Origin: Cylicocyclus nassatus
Lineage: Eukaryota; Nematoda; Chromadorea; Rhabditida; Strongylidae
NCBI GenBank assembly: GCA_958299035.1
Contig: CATQJL010000223.1
Span: 9,847,753-9,911,752 of the forward strand
Direction of reading: 5' to 3'
DNA: 64,000 nt
The translations under genes were made by a program, and so were the position numbers. Positions 1-10,079 of this stretch are shown in pieces. Below the pieces are notes generated by a model, which did not search any database, was not told the DNA's origin, and worked only from the letters and a program-made list of their open reading frames with translations. The first letter of the stretch is position 1. Each line of letters opens with the position of its first letter.

Positions 1-1
1 G

Positions 2-1223
2 CAAGAACACCATTCCTCGCTTGATTTACAAGGCGTTTCCATCAGAGGTATAATGACCCTACTGAATGAGTGCCTTCAATGCTCAATATTTCGGTAGTCC
101 GGACACTATTATAAACAGATTAGAGGTCTTGCCATGGGACAATGTTTAGCCCCGACGCTAGCTATCGTGTTTATGTCGAAAGTAGAGGCGCCCGTTCTCG
201 AAAGAAAACCTTTGCTGTATTGTCGTTACGTGGACGACTGTTTTATAGTTTGTCCCACGCAGGCCGAACTTGACCTTTGTTACGACATACTGAATCAGCA
301 ATTTCCGCATATAAAATTGACTCGAGACAGGCCCACGAATGACTGGCTAGCATTTCTAAATGTTGAAATTCGGATAATGGACGGTGAATTCAAGACAAGG
401 GGTATCGCAAGCCAAGTAGTAAAAATATATTAGTGCACCACGTTTCAGCTCATCCCATTCACATAAAAAAGTCTGTAATAGGCAATATGTACAGAACAGT
501 TGCAAACGACTCGTCCGGAAGCAAAGAAAAGATCTATTCATTAGCACTGGCCGATACGGTAGCAAAATCAAATGGGTACCCTATCAAAAAGCGCATACAT
601 AAAAAGCGCCGACAAGATCGTGCCGAAAAAGCAGAAACCGAAACTAAGATTCCATTTTGCTAGCCATTTGTGTCAGAAGAATTGAGTATGGTAGTCAGAA
701 AGTTATTACAGCGAGCGGAGCTAGAAGACTGGGTAAGAGTCGTTGACATACCGCCTGCTAATCTCAAGCATCAACTTGTTCGCAATCGCACGTATGACAG
801 GCTATGCACGACCCCCAGCTGTAGGATTTGCCCGTTTGGCAAGAAGGTGATTGCATGGTTTCTGGTGTTGTGTACCGTATTACATGCCAATCATGCAAAG
901 ATTCGTATATAGGTGAAACCGGACGCCCATTGTGCACACGCATAAAAGAACACTTATATGGGCTTAGAAGATCAAATCCCGCCACGCCGTTGGGCATGCA
1001 CCGCAGACAGCGCCACGAGGACGCAAATTTAAGCGTGGAGGTCACAATCTTAGCTTGTGAGCCCCAAATCCTAACGCGCAAAACTTTAGAAGCGTTTTGG
1101 ATCGCGACGGAAAGCCCGAAAATGAATAGAAAAGATGAGTGCTTGGCCATTACACAAGAACTAGCTCCTTACCAGAGCCTCTGTGGCTTTCCAAATAACA
1201 ACAGGCCGAGACCAAGTTGCTAG
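2..1223 (+). pseudogene. Penelope-like element ORF, 3' part (RT palm to GIY-YIG nuclease), copy 1
   Basis: This is the C-terminal part of a Penelope-like retroelement polyprotein, cut on the left by the window edge. The reverse transcriptase segment (about 2-433) shows the YVDD catalytic motif in the context CRYVDDCFIVC, preceded by GLAMGQ. A second block (about 433-830, in shifted frames) is the linker. The last block (828-1223) is a GIY-YIG nuclease: GVVYRITC, then SYIGETGRPLCTRIKEHL, then a tail with EAFWIATESPKMNRK. The order RT then GIY-YIG defines Penelope-like elements. The copy is dead: an in-frame TAG at 95-97 sits where copy 2 (51.2 kb) has a Trp codon, another stop lies near 431, and frameshifts separate the blocks. 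Copy 2 aligns along the whole length, which supports the assignment. Confidence 0.9.
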
Positions 1224-1731
1224 ATCTGAAAGAATGGTGGTCAGTCGTTGGGATAATGTATCAGCATTGAATTGTTGACAGCACAATGACCCGATCTTGT
1301 CATTTGTACTCTTTTGATTCGCTAACAGGTTGGACAATTTGCTTGATCGTGACGAAGTTGCTGACTGGGCAGTTTACATGGTCACGACTTTTTCAGACCC
1401 CGAAGAAAGCGATATTGCCGAAACGTCGATCGAATAAAGAGGTATACCAATCTTGTGCTAGCTGAACAAATCAGAAAGATATATACACTTGTACGATGCC
1501 GAGATTAATTGATAGTCGATCGTGGATAATATTGATACAAGCGCTGAATCTTATACCTAACAAGAGAGTAGAAGGTAAACACGGCATAGATCAAGGTCAT
1601 GAGTCTAAGAACAAAGCTAGCTTTCCCGCTCGAGTGCAATCTCCTTCGCTCGCCTCGCGCGCGCGCTGCCTCATCCCCTGGATACCCACAACCGATGGTG
1701 GTTGGTATGCCCTATATGTTTGTTGCGTTTT
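1224..1731. other. Non-coding stretch: Penelope 3' tail and flank
   Basis: About 500 bp with no recognisable gene. It holds the 3' untranslated tail of the Penelope copy with an AATAAAG signal near 1433, then a sequence with a CG-alternating patch near 1660. It ends at the first LTR of the next element, next to the target duplication GTTTT (1727-1731). Confidence 0.6.
1400..1432 (+). ncRNA. Hammerhead-ribozyme-like motif downstream of Penelope copy 1
   Basis: A CCGAAGA box, a short imperfect stem-loop and GAAACG lie just before an AATAAAG tail, 3' of the Penelope ORF. The arrangement matches the hammerhead core CUGANGA - stem II - GAAA. The U of the CUGA box is C here and the UUA after GAAACG is also changed, so this copy is probably inactive. 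Hammerhead ribozymes are known in Penelope-like elements of other animals. Three better copies are at 33238, 44500 and 52856. Confidence 0.5.
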
Positions 1732-1949
1732 TGTTGTAGAACCGTCCCTTATATTGGAATTTGCTCACTCACTGTAGGCCAGGTCGATATGGTCTCTGTG
1801 GTTGCGGCGTACCCTCCGCACCTTGGTATATTTGTGTGTGTTGTTCTCTAGTTATTCCTAGTGAACCCTCGACATGTACGCCGACAGGCAGAGGGGGAAC
1901 TCTTGTGTTTTTCTAATAAATTGTCAACGACTCAACGCGTTCTACAACA
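1732..1949 (+). repeat. 5' LTR (218 bp)
   Basis: It starts TGTTGTAGA and ends TCTACAACA, a perfect 9 bp terminal inversion. It aligns with the LTR at 4637-4816 but carries about 38 extra bases near 1853-1900, so the two LTRs differ in length. The AATAAA near 1916 could be the polyadenylation signal. No clear TGG-type primer binding site follows at 1950. A short repeat of AAGGACCAG-like units follows at about 1970-2060. Confidence 0.9.
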
Positions 1950-2187
1950 ACTGACGATCAGGATCAAGGACAAGAAGACCACCACCGACCAAGGACCAGA
2001 AGAAGCTCTCAACCGAGGACCAGCAGCTCGATCAAGGACCAGCAGCCTTCCAATCATGGACAGGAAGAAGTGCTGCAGCTCAGCTTAAGCCGGGAGGAAG
2101 CTGTCACTAGTCGAGGACAGCCAGACAAGTAAGCTTTGCTAGGAATTCGATTTAGCAGAAGAACTCGTCGAACCAAAGAGTACCACC

Positions 2188-2875
2188 ATGCCGAAAGTCT
2201 GTGAAGAGCGGCATGGTCATGACTCTTTGGAGAAGGTCCTGTCGGTCATGGTCGATCACATGCGGCTTTAACAGGGGGAAATAAAGCTGCATATGCAACT
2301 TCAGCAGGAGCAAATGTAGATGCAATTGCAAGCTCAGCAGGAGCAAATAAAGGAGCTGATTACCACCTTAGCCAGTAAGCAGGGAGCCGTCCAGGATGCC
2401 AGCAAAGATCAATACGATCAGCTGAGCAAGGAAGTGCAACGATTTGTCTCGGACAAGGAGACAGGTAACACGTTTGCATACTGGTACGGCAGGTACGGAC
2501 CTATCATTCGCGACGCCCAGCTGCTGGATCACAAGAAGCGCGACTTGATCCTCATGAAGCTGGACGAAGAAGCATATCGGAAGTATGCAGATGAGGTCCT
2601 ACCTGCGCATCCACACGACTTGGACTTCGATACCACCATAACGAATCTCCGAAAGTTATTCGCCTCCAAGAAGACTCTTATCAGAAGAAGATTTGAGTGC
2701 CTAAGGGTAACTTGTCCTCCGCTCACACCAACGTACGTACCGTTCCGCGAGTACGCGAACATATTAAGCGGATGGACGAGGATGCCCGACTCAAGGAACT
2801 GGACTACACGGCGATGAAGACGCTGCAATTTGTAGCAGGCCTTCAGGATTCCTCACTCAGGGAAGTTCGCCTCGG
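2188..2875 (+). pseudogene. gag of the Ty3-type element, broken
   Basis: This is the capsid-type coding region upstream of the zinc knuckle. The frame opens at ATG 2188 but is closed by TAA at 2269-2271 and TAG at 2317-2319. It is then open in the same frame from 2320. Residues such as FAYWYGRYGPIIRD and LILMKLDEEAYRKYAD match the usual retroelement gag organisation of a helical domain that starts with a coiled Gln-rich segment. A frameshift near 2720 moves the rest (LDYTAMKTLQFVAGLQD) to another frame. A second single-base loss near 2873 moves it to the frame of the protease-integrase ORF. No functional Gag can be made from this copy. Confidence 0.8.
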
Positions 2876-4297
2876 ATGATTCGTCAACTGGACGCTCACA
2901 GGGATGAAGCACCGTTAACAATCGAAGACCTAGTCACGGATTGCGAAAATTTAACTGTTTTGAAAGTGGATAATACGGACATGGAAGGCACTCGCGACGT
3001 CCATGCTGTACGGAAGAAAGAGGTAAATTGCTTCATATGCGGAGGACCACATTTCAGAAGAGACTGTCCACAATCCGACAACACTAATTGGAGCAAGCGG
3101 CGGAAGACAAGAGCCCACTTTAGCCGCAGACGACAGTGCAAAAACGTGGTCGCTTTTGACGTCGAGAAGGCGCGGACTTATATCGACGTCGTAATTAGAG
3201 GATGTTCCCTCAAGCTACAGCTGGACACAGGTGCGGACATAACCCTGATATCGCGTAGAGCTTGGAAGAGGATGGGATTCCCTGTTCTGGAACCCTGTGT
3301 GATGCCCGTGAAAACTGCAGGCGGGACGTCGATGAAGATGTATGGTAAATTCTCAACCGACTTTTCCGTCAGAGATCGAGTTACAGGGAAGATGCTTCAT
3401 GGAAATGGCACATGCTACGTCACCGAAGGCTCGAATCTACTAGGACTGGAATGGTGCATCCAGCTGCCGGCATACAAAAAGCTGAAGGGCAACTTCCATT
3501 ACAGAAAGGTGACTAGCGAAGAGAAAATCCGAGCCGAAGTGATCGCCGACTTGAAGAAGAAGTATGGGGAAGTCTTCAACAGCGACCTAGGAAAGTGCGT
3601 GAAGAGCAAGGGCATCAACAGAGACATCAAGGACTCAGTGCGCCGCTGTAGGGACTGTCAAAAAGCCTCCAAAATGCCAGTAAAGACTGTACTGCATTCA
3701 TGGAAAATGGAAGGCAAACCATGGAATCGCCTCCACATTGACTACGCAGGGCCGCTGAATGGTAAGATGTACCTCGTGGTAGTTGACGCTTATTCTAAAT
3801 GGCCAGAAGTGTTTGAGATGTCTTCTTCGTCAATTACAGCTACCTTGAAAGAACTTAGGTTGCTATTCGCTCGATTTGGAAATCCGCGAGTAATCGTGTC
3901 GGATAACGGAACTCAGTTCACAGCAAAGGAGTTCCAAGATTTCTGTGAAGAGCGAGAAATCAAGCATATGCGTTCACCACCATTTCATCCGCAATCAAAT
4001 GGACAAGCGGAGAGGTTTGTGGATATCTTCAAAAGGACCTTCCAGAAAATTAAGGAGGGAGGAACGGCAGAGAAGCTTGCTGAGTTTCTACAGTCTTATC
4101 GACGAACGCCTTGTACAACTGCTCCGGGACAACGTTCGCCTGCCGAGCTGCTCCTAGGACGTCAGATAAAGATACCACTGTCGCTGCTGAATGAAGACTC
4201 CAAAGAAGAAGGAATGGGCAAGAAATCTATGGAGAAGCAGTTCAACCGCCGTCACGGAGCACGAAAGAAATCGTACCAGCCACAAGAAGCCGTGTGA
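2876..4297 (+). pseudogene. Gag C-terminus - protease - integrase fusion lacking RT/RNase H (473 aa)
   Basis: One open frame. Residues 52-64 form a zinc knuckle (C-x2-C-x3-H-x4-C). Residues 117-121 are DTGAD, the retropepsin active site. A segment near residues 230-242 (KKYGEVFNSDLGKC) is the sequence that normally precedes RT. From about residue 245 it jumps to the end of the integrase zinc-binding region (RRCRDCQKA) and then the integrase core with D289, D343 and E379, a D,D-35-E arrangement. RT, RNase H and the start of integrase are therefore deleted without breaking the frame, with the join near 3600. The upstream ATG is internal to the original Gag frame, so this is a remnant and not a normal start. 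Confidence 0.85.
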
Positions 4298-4636
4298 GTA
4301 CGTGATTTTCGCCCTGGATGTAAAAAATGGATTCCAGCACGAGTGAAAAAAACGATATGGAGAAGCGCTATATGGCGTGCTTACGGAAGACGGTCAGTTA
4401 TGGAGACGACATGCGAACCAGATGCGCCGCGCAGCAAGTATGGATCGACATCATGACTCAACACAGTCCATCCCCGACGAAGACCGACGTAGCAGTGGTG
4501 TGGATGCTGCTGAACACCAAGCCATCTCGTCTACGCTACCGACATCAACCAGACCAAGTCGCCATCGTCGCCCACCAGAACGTCTACAAGTAGATCCTTA
4601 TTATAAGATGTACCATTGTTCATCTTAGAAGGGAGG

Positions 4637-4816
4637 TGTTGTAGAGCCGTCCCTTATATTGGAACTTGCTCACTCACTGTAGGCTAGGTCGATATGGTCT
4701 CTGTGGTTGCTGTGTACCCGCCGCACCTTGGTATATTTGTGTGTGTTGTTCGTTATTCCTAGTGAACTCTTGTGTTTTTCTAATAAATCGTCAACGACTC
4801 AACGCGTTCCACAACA
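4637..4816 (+). repeat. 3' LTR (180 bp) with polypurine tract
   Basis: It starts TGTTGTAGA and ends CACAACA, followed by the target duplication GTTTT at 4817-4821. The purine run at 4627-4636 is the expected plus-strand primer. It is shorter than the 5' LTR because it lacks an internal block. It contains AATAAA near 4782. Confidence 0.9.
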
Positions 4817-4980
4817 GTTTTCATGCTCATCCTTTGATTGCTCCCTCATACTTTGCTTTGGTACAGACTCCAAAAAAGGCTTCGACTCCAATGCTACATG
4901 GTTTAAGCTTCAAGTGCTACGTATTTTATCGTTGTGTAAATCAGGCGGAAACCTTTTGTTGAGATTATCTCGCTTCTAAC

Positions 4981-5429
4981 AAGGAAAGGATACTCATTCA
5001 CCGTGGCCATTTGAAATGAGATGTATACTGTAAATGCACCTCGAAACGCTGATAATCTGTGCTCGTTATCTGCGAAACGATTTTCTAAAGGAAGTTAAGG
5101 ACTTTTTTTCGTAGAAAATATGCGTACTTTTGGGTAATTAGAATCACCAAATTTGTTCTAGGTTATTGTTTGAAGCTAATGAAAGGAATTTGAAAAAATA
5201 CCATTGTACTAAACTTATCTAAATCATATTCAGCATTTGAAAAAGAAAGAAAATTTTATTGATGATTTTGACCCTCCGCAGTAACGCAGTTCATTTATGG
5301 AAATAAATCATAACTCCGTCCAGATTATCGTTTCGCAGGTATGGAAGACAGTATTCGAACCAGCATTAAAAGGCGCATTTTTTGATATACAAACTACGAA
5401 TGGCCGTGGTGACCAAGTATCCTTCCCTT
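4981..5429. mobile_element. Fold-back MITE, 449 bp
   Basis: The ends are inverted: AAGGAAAGGATACT with GGCCATT on the left, and the reverse complement on the right around AATGGCCGTGG...AGTATCCTTCCCTT. Arms stay alignable inward for roughly 150 bp, for example CTGCGAAACGAT in both. The element at 17557-18005 has the same length and the same arm plan (AAGGGAA... and GTGGCCA...), so the two appear to belong to one family. No coding potential. Confidence 0.7.
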
Positions 5430-6474
5430 AAGCAGTTTTAGCAAAGAGCTCTTTGATGCAGTGCACCAACAGACAACTTTTGTGTTTTTGATCTTGCATA
5501 TGTAATATCGCTTATGTTTTTACAATAGTCTGTGCATGCAAACCTTGTGTTTATTTTTTTTCAACGATTTCTAAGCAGCGAATCCAATTGTTGAAATATA
5601 TCGAAAATTTTGCAGAGAATGGTTACTGTTTTTTTAATAAATGATGGCTGTTCAAATTATTAGTCTTGAGTTTTTCTAGGCACCTGTGATACACCTGCAT
5701 ACACATTACATCAGGTGCTTTATGCACCCTTAATTTTTTTGCGATCTGTATGTGCACCAGTATCATGCAAACCTACTATCAGTGTACACTTTAGAGAAAG
5801 CAAATTCTTGTTTGAGCTCATAAGGGTTCCGTCGACTTTATAGCAATCAACTAAAATTGCTCATTTTCAAATGCAGATTAAGCGTTGTCTGGAAAATACA
5901 TGGAGGCATGTTTGCCAGTCTGAAAGTGCCATGAATGGCATTTAAACGTCTCAATCACGTTGCAACGTCTGTCTATATCGTCAAGCAAAAGTTCCTTCAT
6001 CATCATAATGTGATTCGGTTGGCTGTTACCCTACGATCTTCGTAATTAGCAACAACTCTTTTCAAAGGGTGATGTTCTTGTTCGGAATGCTTTTGTTTAT
6101 TGAGTATATTTTTGTTCACTTTACGCTTTATGAAAAATCATTTGTATCTTTTCGTTATCGGAAGCCAAAGTTGCATGTTGCTGCATGCTGTTTTGCAATC
6201 ATCAGTTGCCTGAAGTAATGAAAAGTTACCTTTGGCATAGCGTATAGCATTTTTTTAAAAAAACGTACCTTCAGCGTTCTTCACTTTGACGATGTGCAAA
6301 AAATTACATTAGTAATCCAAAGTAAGACAAAAACTTGTGGTTATTGTATTGTGTCGCTATTATGTATTTGTTAGGTATTACCATCCCTCTTCTAACAAAT
6401 TGAAGTTGTGTTTCTGTTATATTGTTATATTGTTTTCTGTTATATTCATTTCATTTTACTCTCACACCGAGTGA
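5430..6474. other. AT-rich intergenic stretch
   Basis: About 1 kb with no ORF, RNA or repeat that I recognise. Oligo-T and oligo-A runs are frequent. The right end (about 6410-6440) has short TTCTGTTATAT repeats just before the LINE ORF1. Confidence 0.5.
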
Positions 6475-7236
6475 TTGATCATCGTCTGTCGTCCAATGCC
6501 GGCTAAGCTTAAAAACACTAAAGCCACCAAAACCACGTTACTTTCTGCATCAATTCCAGATAAAATGAGTCTTCATTCTCATGCGTCTACCCCTACAGCT
6601 ATGGAGCAGAATTATATCAACACTGGCAGCCGTGGTACGACAACGAACTCGAACGAGTCTGAGAATGATCAGCTGATTGCCCAGCTGCATTCGATAATCG
6701 TGAACAAAGTACTTGACGCCCTACCCCTGTTTGAGAAACTCAATACAGACCCGAATACCATTGTGGAAGCAGAGAAAAGATGCAGGTCTTTGGTGATTTA
6801 CGGTGTCGAAGAAGCGAGGAATGATGCTGCTCCCTCTGAGAAACAGAAACATACTGAGACAGCTGTTTCTAAAATCCTTGATGTCCTTGAAGTTGAGGCT
6901 CGCCCAACGGAGGTGTACCGCTTGGGCTCGTCCACTTCAGGGCAAACCAAGACTCATTAAATGTGTTTTGCCCTCCCAACGATTTGTCTTCAAGGCATTA
7001 CGGAATGCTCCGAAATTACGTTCCTTAGACGGCCACAACCAAATCTTTATAAGAAGGTCGATGACCCGAGAAAAACGCGCCAGAGACAAAGTTGCGAAAA
7101 AAAAGCACATGAAATGAACCTAGAGCATAATGGCGTAAAAATCTATGTGGTGTATAGAAATGAAATAGTTAAGGCCTCTGACATCCCAAACATAAAATCA
7201 TCTCTTTCAAAAACCGAAAATGTTCCCTCCAGATAA
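6475..7236 (+). pseudogene. CR1/Jockey-type LINE ORF1, frameshifted
   Basis: Upstream ORF of the LINE. It is open at 6475-6960, with a Ser/Thr/Asn-rich N-terminus followed by a conserved block (CRSLVIYGVEEARND). It then continues in a second frame around 6940-7117 (LIKCVLPSQRFVFKALRNA) and returns to the first frame at about 7100-7236 (MNLEHNGVKIYVVYRNEIVK). Such proteins precede the endonuclease-RT ORF in CR1-like LINEs and are thought to bind element RNA. At least two frameshifts make it non-functional. ORF2 starts within a few bases of its end. Confidence 0.7.
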
Positions 7237-10039
7237 ACTTTTATGCCTTTTGTTCAATGCCAGAAACCTCACCAACAAATTTTTTGAGCTACATCACCTC
7301 CTTTTTTGTATGAAACCTGCTACAGTTTTTATTACTGAGAGTTAGCTAACATCGAACGTTTCTGATAATGAAGTGATTTCTGGCTTGCCGTACTCTATTT
7401 TACGCAGTGATCGATTCCACAAAAAAGGCGTGGTGTTTGTGTTCTTATCCATACTGAATTATTGTATCAAATTTGTCGCATTGACTTTGATTCGCAATCT
7501 ACCTACATTGTGGCATTTGATGTTATGTTCGAGTTCCCCAATAAGTATCGATTGTATTAACCTACCGACCTCCTAGTGCCACTACACAGGAGGATGATGA
7601 ACTACGCTCTATCCTATCTCACCTCGCATCCGATAACACCAAGACCATAGTATTAGGTGATTTCAACTTGAGCGGTGTAGACTGGAAAATGAAAAAAACG
7701 AAAACGCTTTCTTCCGTAAATACCTAGACCTGTTTGGTTGTTTTGAAATGAACCAAGTAGTTACGTTGCCTACTCGGGGTAACTCCATTCTGGGCATTGT
7801 TCTTGCTCCTGCAGGTCTTGTCTGCTTCGAAGGGACTTTACCTCCCCTTGGTTGTGCTGACCATGCTATAGTCATATTTGCCTTAGAAATGCCAAAAATC
7901 AAGGAATGCACAAACTCAGTGCGGGATTTTGACTCTGCTGAATTTGCTACCATCAATAGAGAAATAGCAGCCATTAATTGGTTTCAAGTATTTGATGGTT
8001 ATGTTGATATTGATGATGTCTACTCAAGATTTCTTGCAGTACTATATAATTTGGTTGAAACTTACGTCCCACTGAAAAGACGTCACGGTTTTGTTACCAA
8101 ATTTCCTCCCCATATACTGAACCTTTTGCATCAAAAGAGGAGACTCTTTCTCTCTAAAATTCCCACTAACTGTGAACAATACAGAACTGTTTGCCGGACC
8201 CTTTCTCATCATCTACAACGTTTTTGGGATTACAAACAAAGGAAAATGGCGAAGAATAATAATATGCGCGCATTGTTCGATATGATGAATTATCGTATTT
8301 CCAAATCCAAAGTTGGTGCCACTATTCTCGATGATAACGGGCACACCCTACTCTCATCTTTAGACAAGGCTAATGCTTTAGCTGAATGTTTCGCAAGTGC
8401 TTATACTAGCACTTGCCTGAACATTTCCCAGATCGTCTCTTTAACCGGTAATGTGTTTCCCAACCCAGTTTTCTCTCACGCTGAAGTAAACTTTTGAAAA
8501 CGATCAAACCCTCGATGTCATACACTTCCGAAGACATACCTGGTTTCTTCTACAAGAAATGCGCTAAAAGCCTTTCCTTGCCTCTAACGCATATCTTTAA
8601 CATTTCTTTGATGACCGGGAATGTCCCAAGAATCTGGAAAAAAGCTATGGTTGCGCCCATACCTAAGTGTGCATGTGCAAAAAAGCTTTCCGAGTTTAGG
8701 CCAATTAGCATTTTGCCTACGCCCTGTAAGATCATGGAAAAAAAACCTGGCAAAATCTATCCTAAAATGGTGCTTAGAAAACCACTTTTTACCTGATGAA
8801 CAACATGGAATTATACCCGTCTCCTCTACATCTACACAACTGGTAAAATGTTGCCAAGATTGGATTAGGCACTTAGTGAAGGCAAATCAGTTGATATCAT
8901 TTATTTCGACTTAAGTAAAGCATTCGATTCTGTCCATACTGGGCTTCTCATGAAACTTGAGAGCATAGGCATTAGAACCAATTTTTTAAATTGGTTCGAA
9001 TCATACCTATCTGAAAGGACCTTTGAAGTTCTTTTTCGAGGTCAAAAGTCTACAGCAAAACCCTGTACGTCAGGTGTTCCTCAAGGAAGGGTTTTGCTGT
9101 AGACTCTCTTCCCACTGTTATTTAACATCTATACCATGGAACTACCAAATGTATTGAGAATTGATTCTCGTATTAGTGTAGCAGCTTACGCTGATGACAT
9201 TGAAATCCATGGTAGTTACGATAACAATAATAATCTAGTAATACGCGAAAAGTTGAAATTGTCTGTTCATCGATGAGAAAGAAATGGGCTAAAGAATGGG
9301 GAATCAAAGTTAATGCATCCAAAAGTCAGGTACTGAAATTAGGCGCAGATTCGACTATGTTTGATTATGGAATTCCCTTACAACTTCTGCAAAATGTTAG
9401 GGACCTCGGAGTGGTTGTTGATTCCTCTTTCAAATATTCATTACACATTGATAATATTGTTTGCAAGACCAAACGCACAATGTACACCTTACTAAGAAAC
9501 GTATATGTACATGATATCAACATCTGGCTGAAACTCTGGAAAACTTACGTACTTCCTGTTTTGGAATATTGCAGTCCAGTTTGGAATCCTGATGTCAAAA
9601 AAGTGATCGAAAAACTGGAAAAAGTTCAACGTACATTTACTAAAATCTTATTCTACCGAATATTCCCAAATCCTGATTACCCACAGGCTCTTCCTGATTA
9701 TAAAACTAGACTAACCATGCTAGGACTCAAAAGCTTATATCACAGGAGGTTATTAGCTGACATATTGCTAGCATACAAGGTCTTCAAATCTGAAACACAT
9801 TTGAGATTTTCGGACTTCTGTATTTTACGTCCCACTAGTATCCGTCGTTTTAGAATTAACGCCTACACACATAATTCCAAAGGATGGCGAAACGTAGCCT
9901 ACAGAATTCATTTTGTGCCCGCATGTATCACCTACTGAATAAACTTCCTATGGAACTAATAACCTTGGATCCACATAAATTAAGGAAATTCCTAATCGAA
10001 CATAATTATCTTGACAAATTTAGTTCAGAGTGTATTTAA
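7221..10039 (+). pseudogene. CR1/Jockey-type LINE ORF2 (APE endonuclease - reverse transcriptase), broken
   Basis: Endonuclease motifs in order: FNARN near 7250, ITES near 7340 (followed by a stop), GDFNLSGVDW near 7660 and CADHAIV near 7855. RT follows: conserved FRPISILPT near 8698, LSKAFDSVH near 8915, TSGVPQG near 9070 and AYADD near 9187. The conserved C-terminal block, with TYVLPVLEYCSPVWNP, is open at 9273-9938. After a frameshift near 9920 the ORF ends with TAA at 10037-10039. Several stops and frameshifts (near 7341, 8497, 8750, 8900, 9100 and 9270) show an old dead copy. The motif set and the ORF1 partner fit the CR1/Jockey group better than RTE, which lacks this ORF1. Confidence 0.85.
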
Positions 10040-10079
10040 CTTCTGTGTTGAATTTTTTGTCTCCCTATGATTACCTTCC

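Larger units (their letters stand above)
1732..4816 (+). mobile_element. Ty3-type LTR retrotransposon, internally deleted
   Basis: The element is bounded by two related LTRs that start TGTTGTAGA and end in ACAACA. It is flanked by a perfect 5 bp duplication, GTTTT, at 1727-1731 and 4817-4821. Between the LTRs lie a broken gag, a CCHC zinc knuckle, an aspartic protease and a DD35E integrase. The polypurine tract AGAAGGGAGG abuts the 3' LTR. Reverse transcriptase and RNase H are missing, which explains the short 3.1 kb length against the roughly 5 kb usual for this group. With protease and integrase but no RT, this copy can only have moved with help, or it lost RT after insertion. Confidence 0.93.

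Noticed and set aside
9061..9106. Inverted GGTTTTGCTGTAGAC / GTCTACAGCAAAACC as a regulatory stem-loop
   Set aside because: It lies in the decayed RT core of the CR1-like LINE next to a stop; it looks like a local inversion-type copying error in a dead element.
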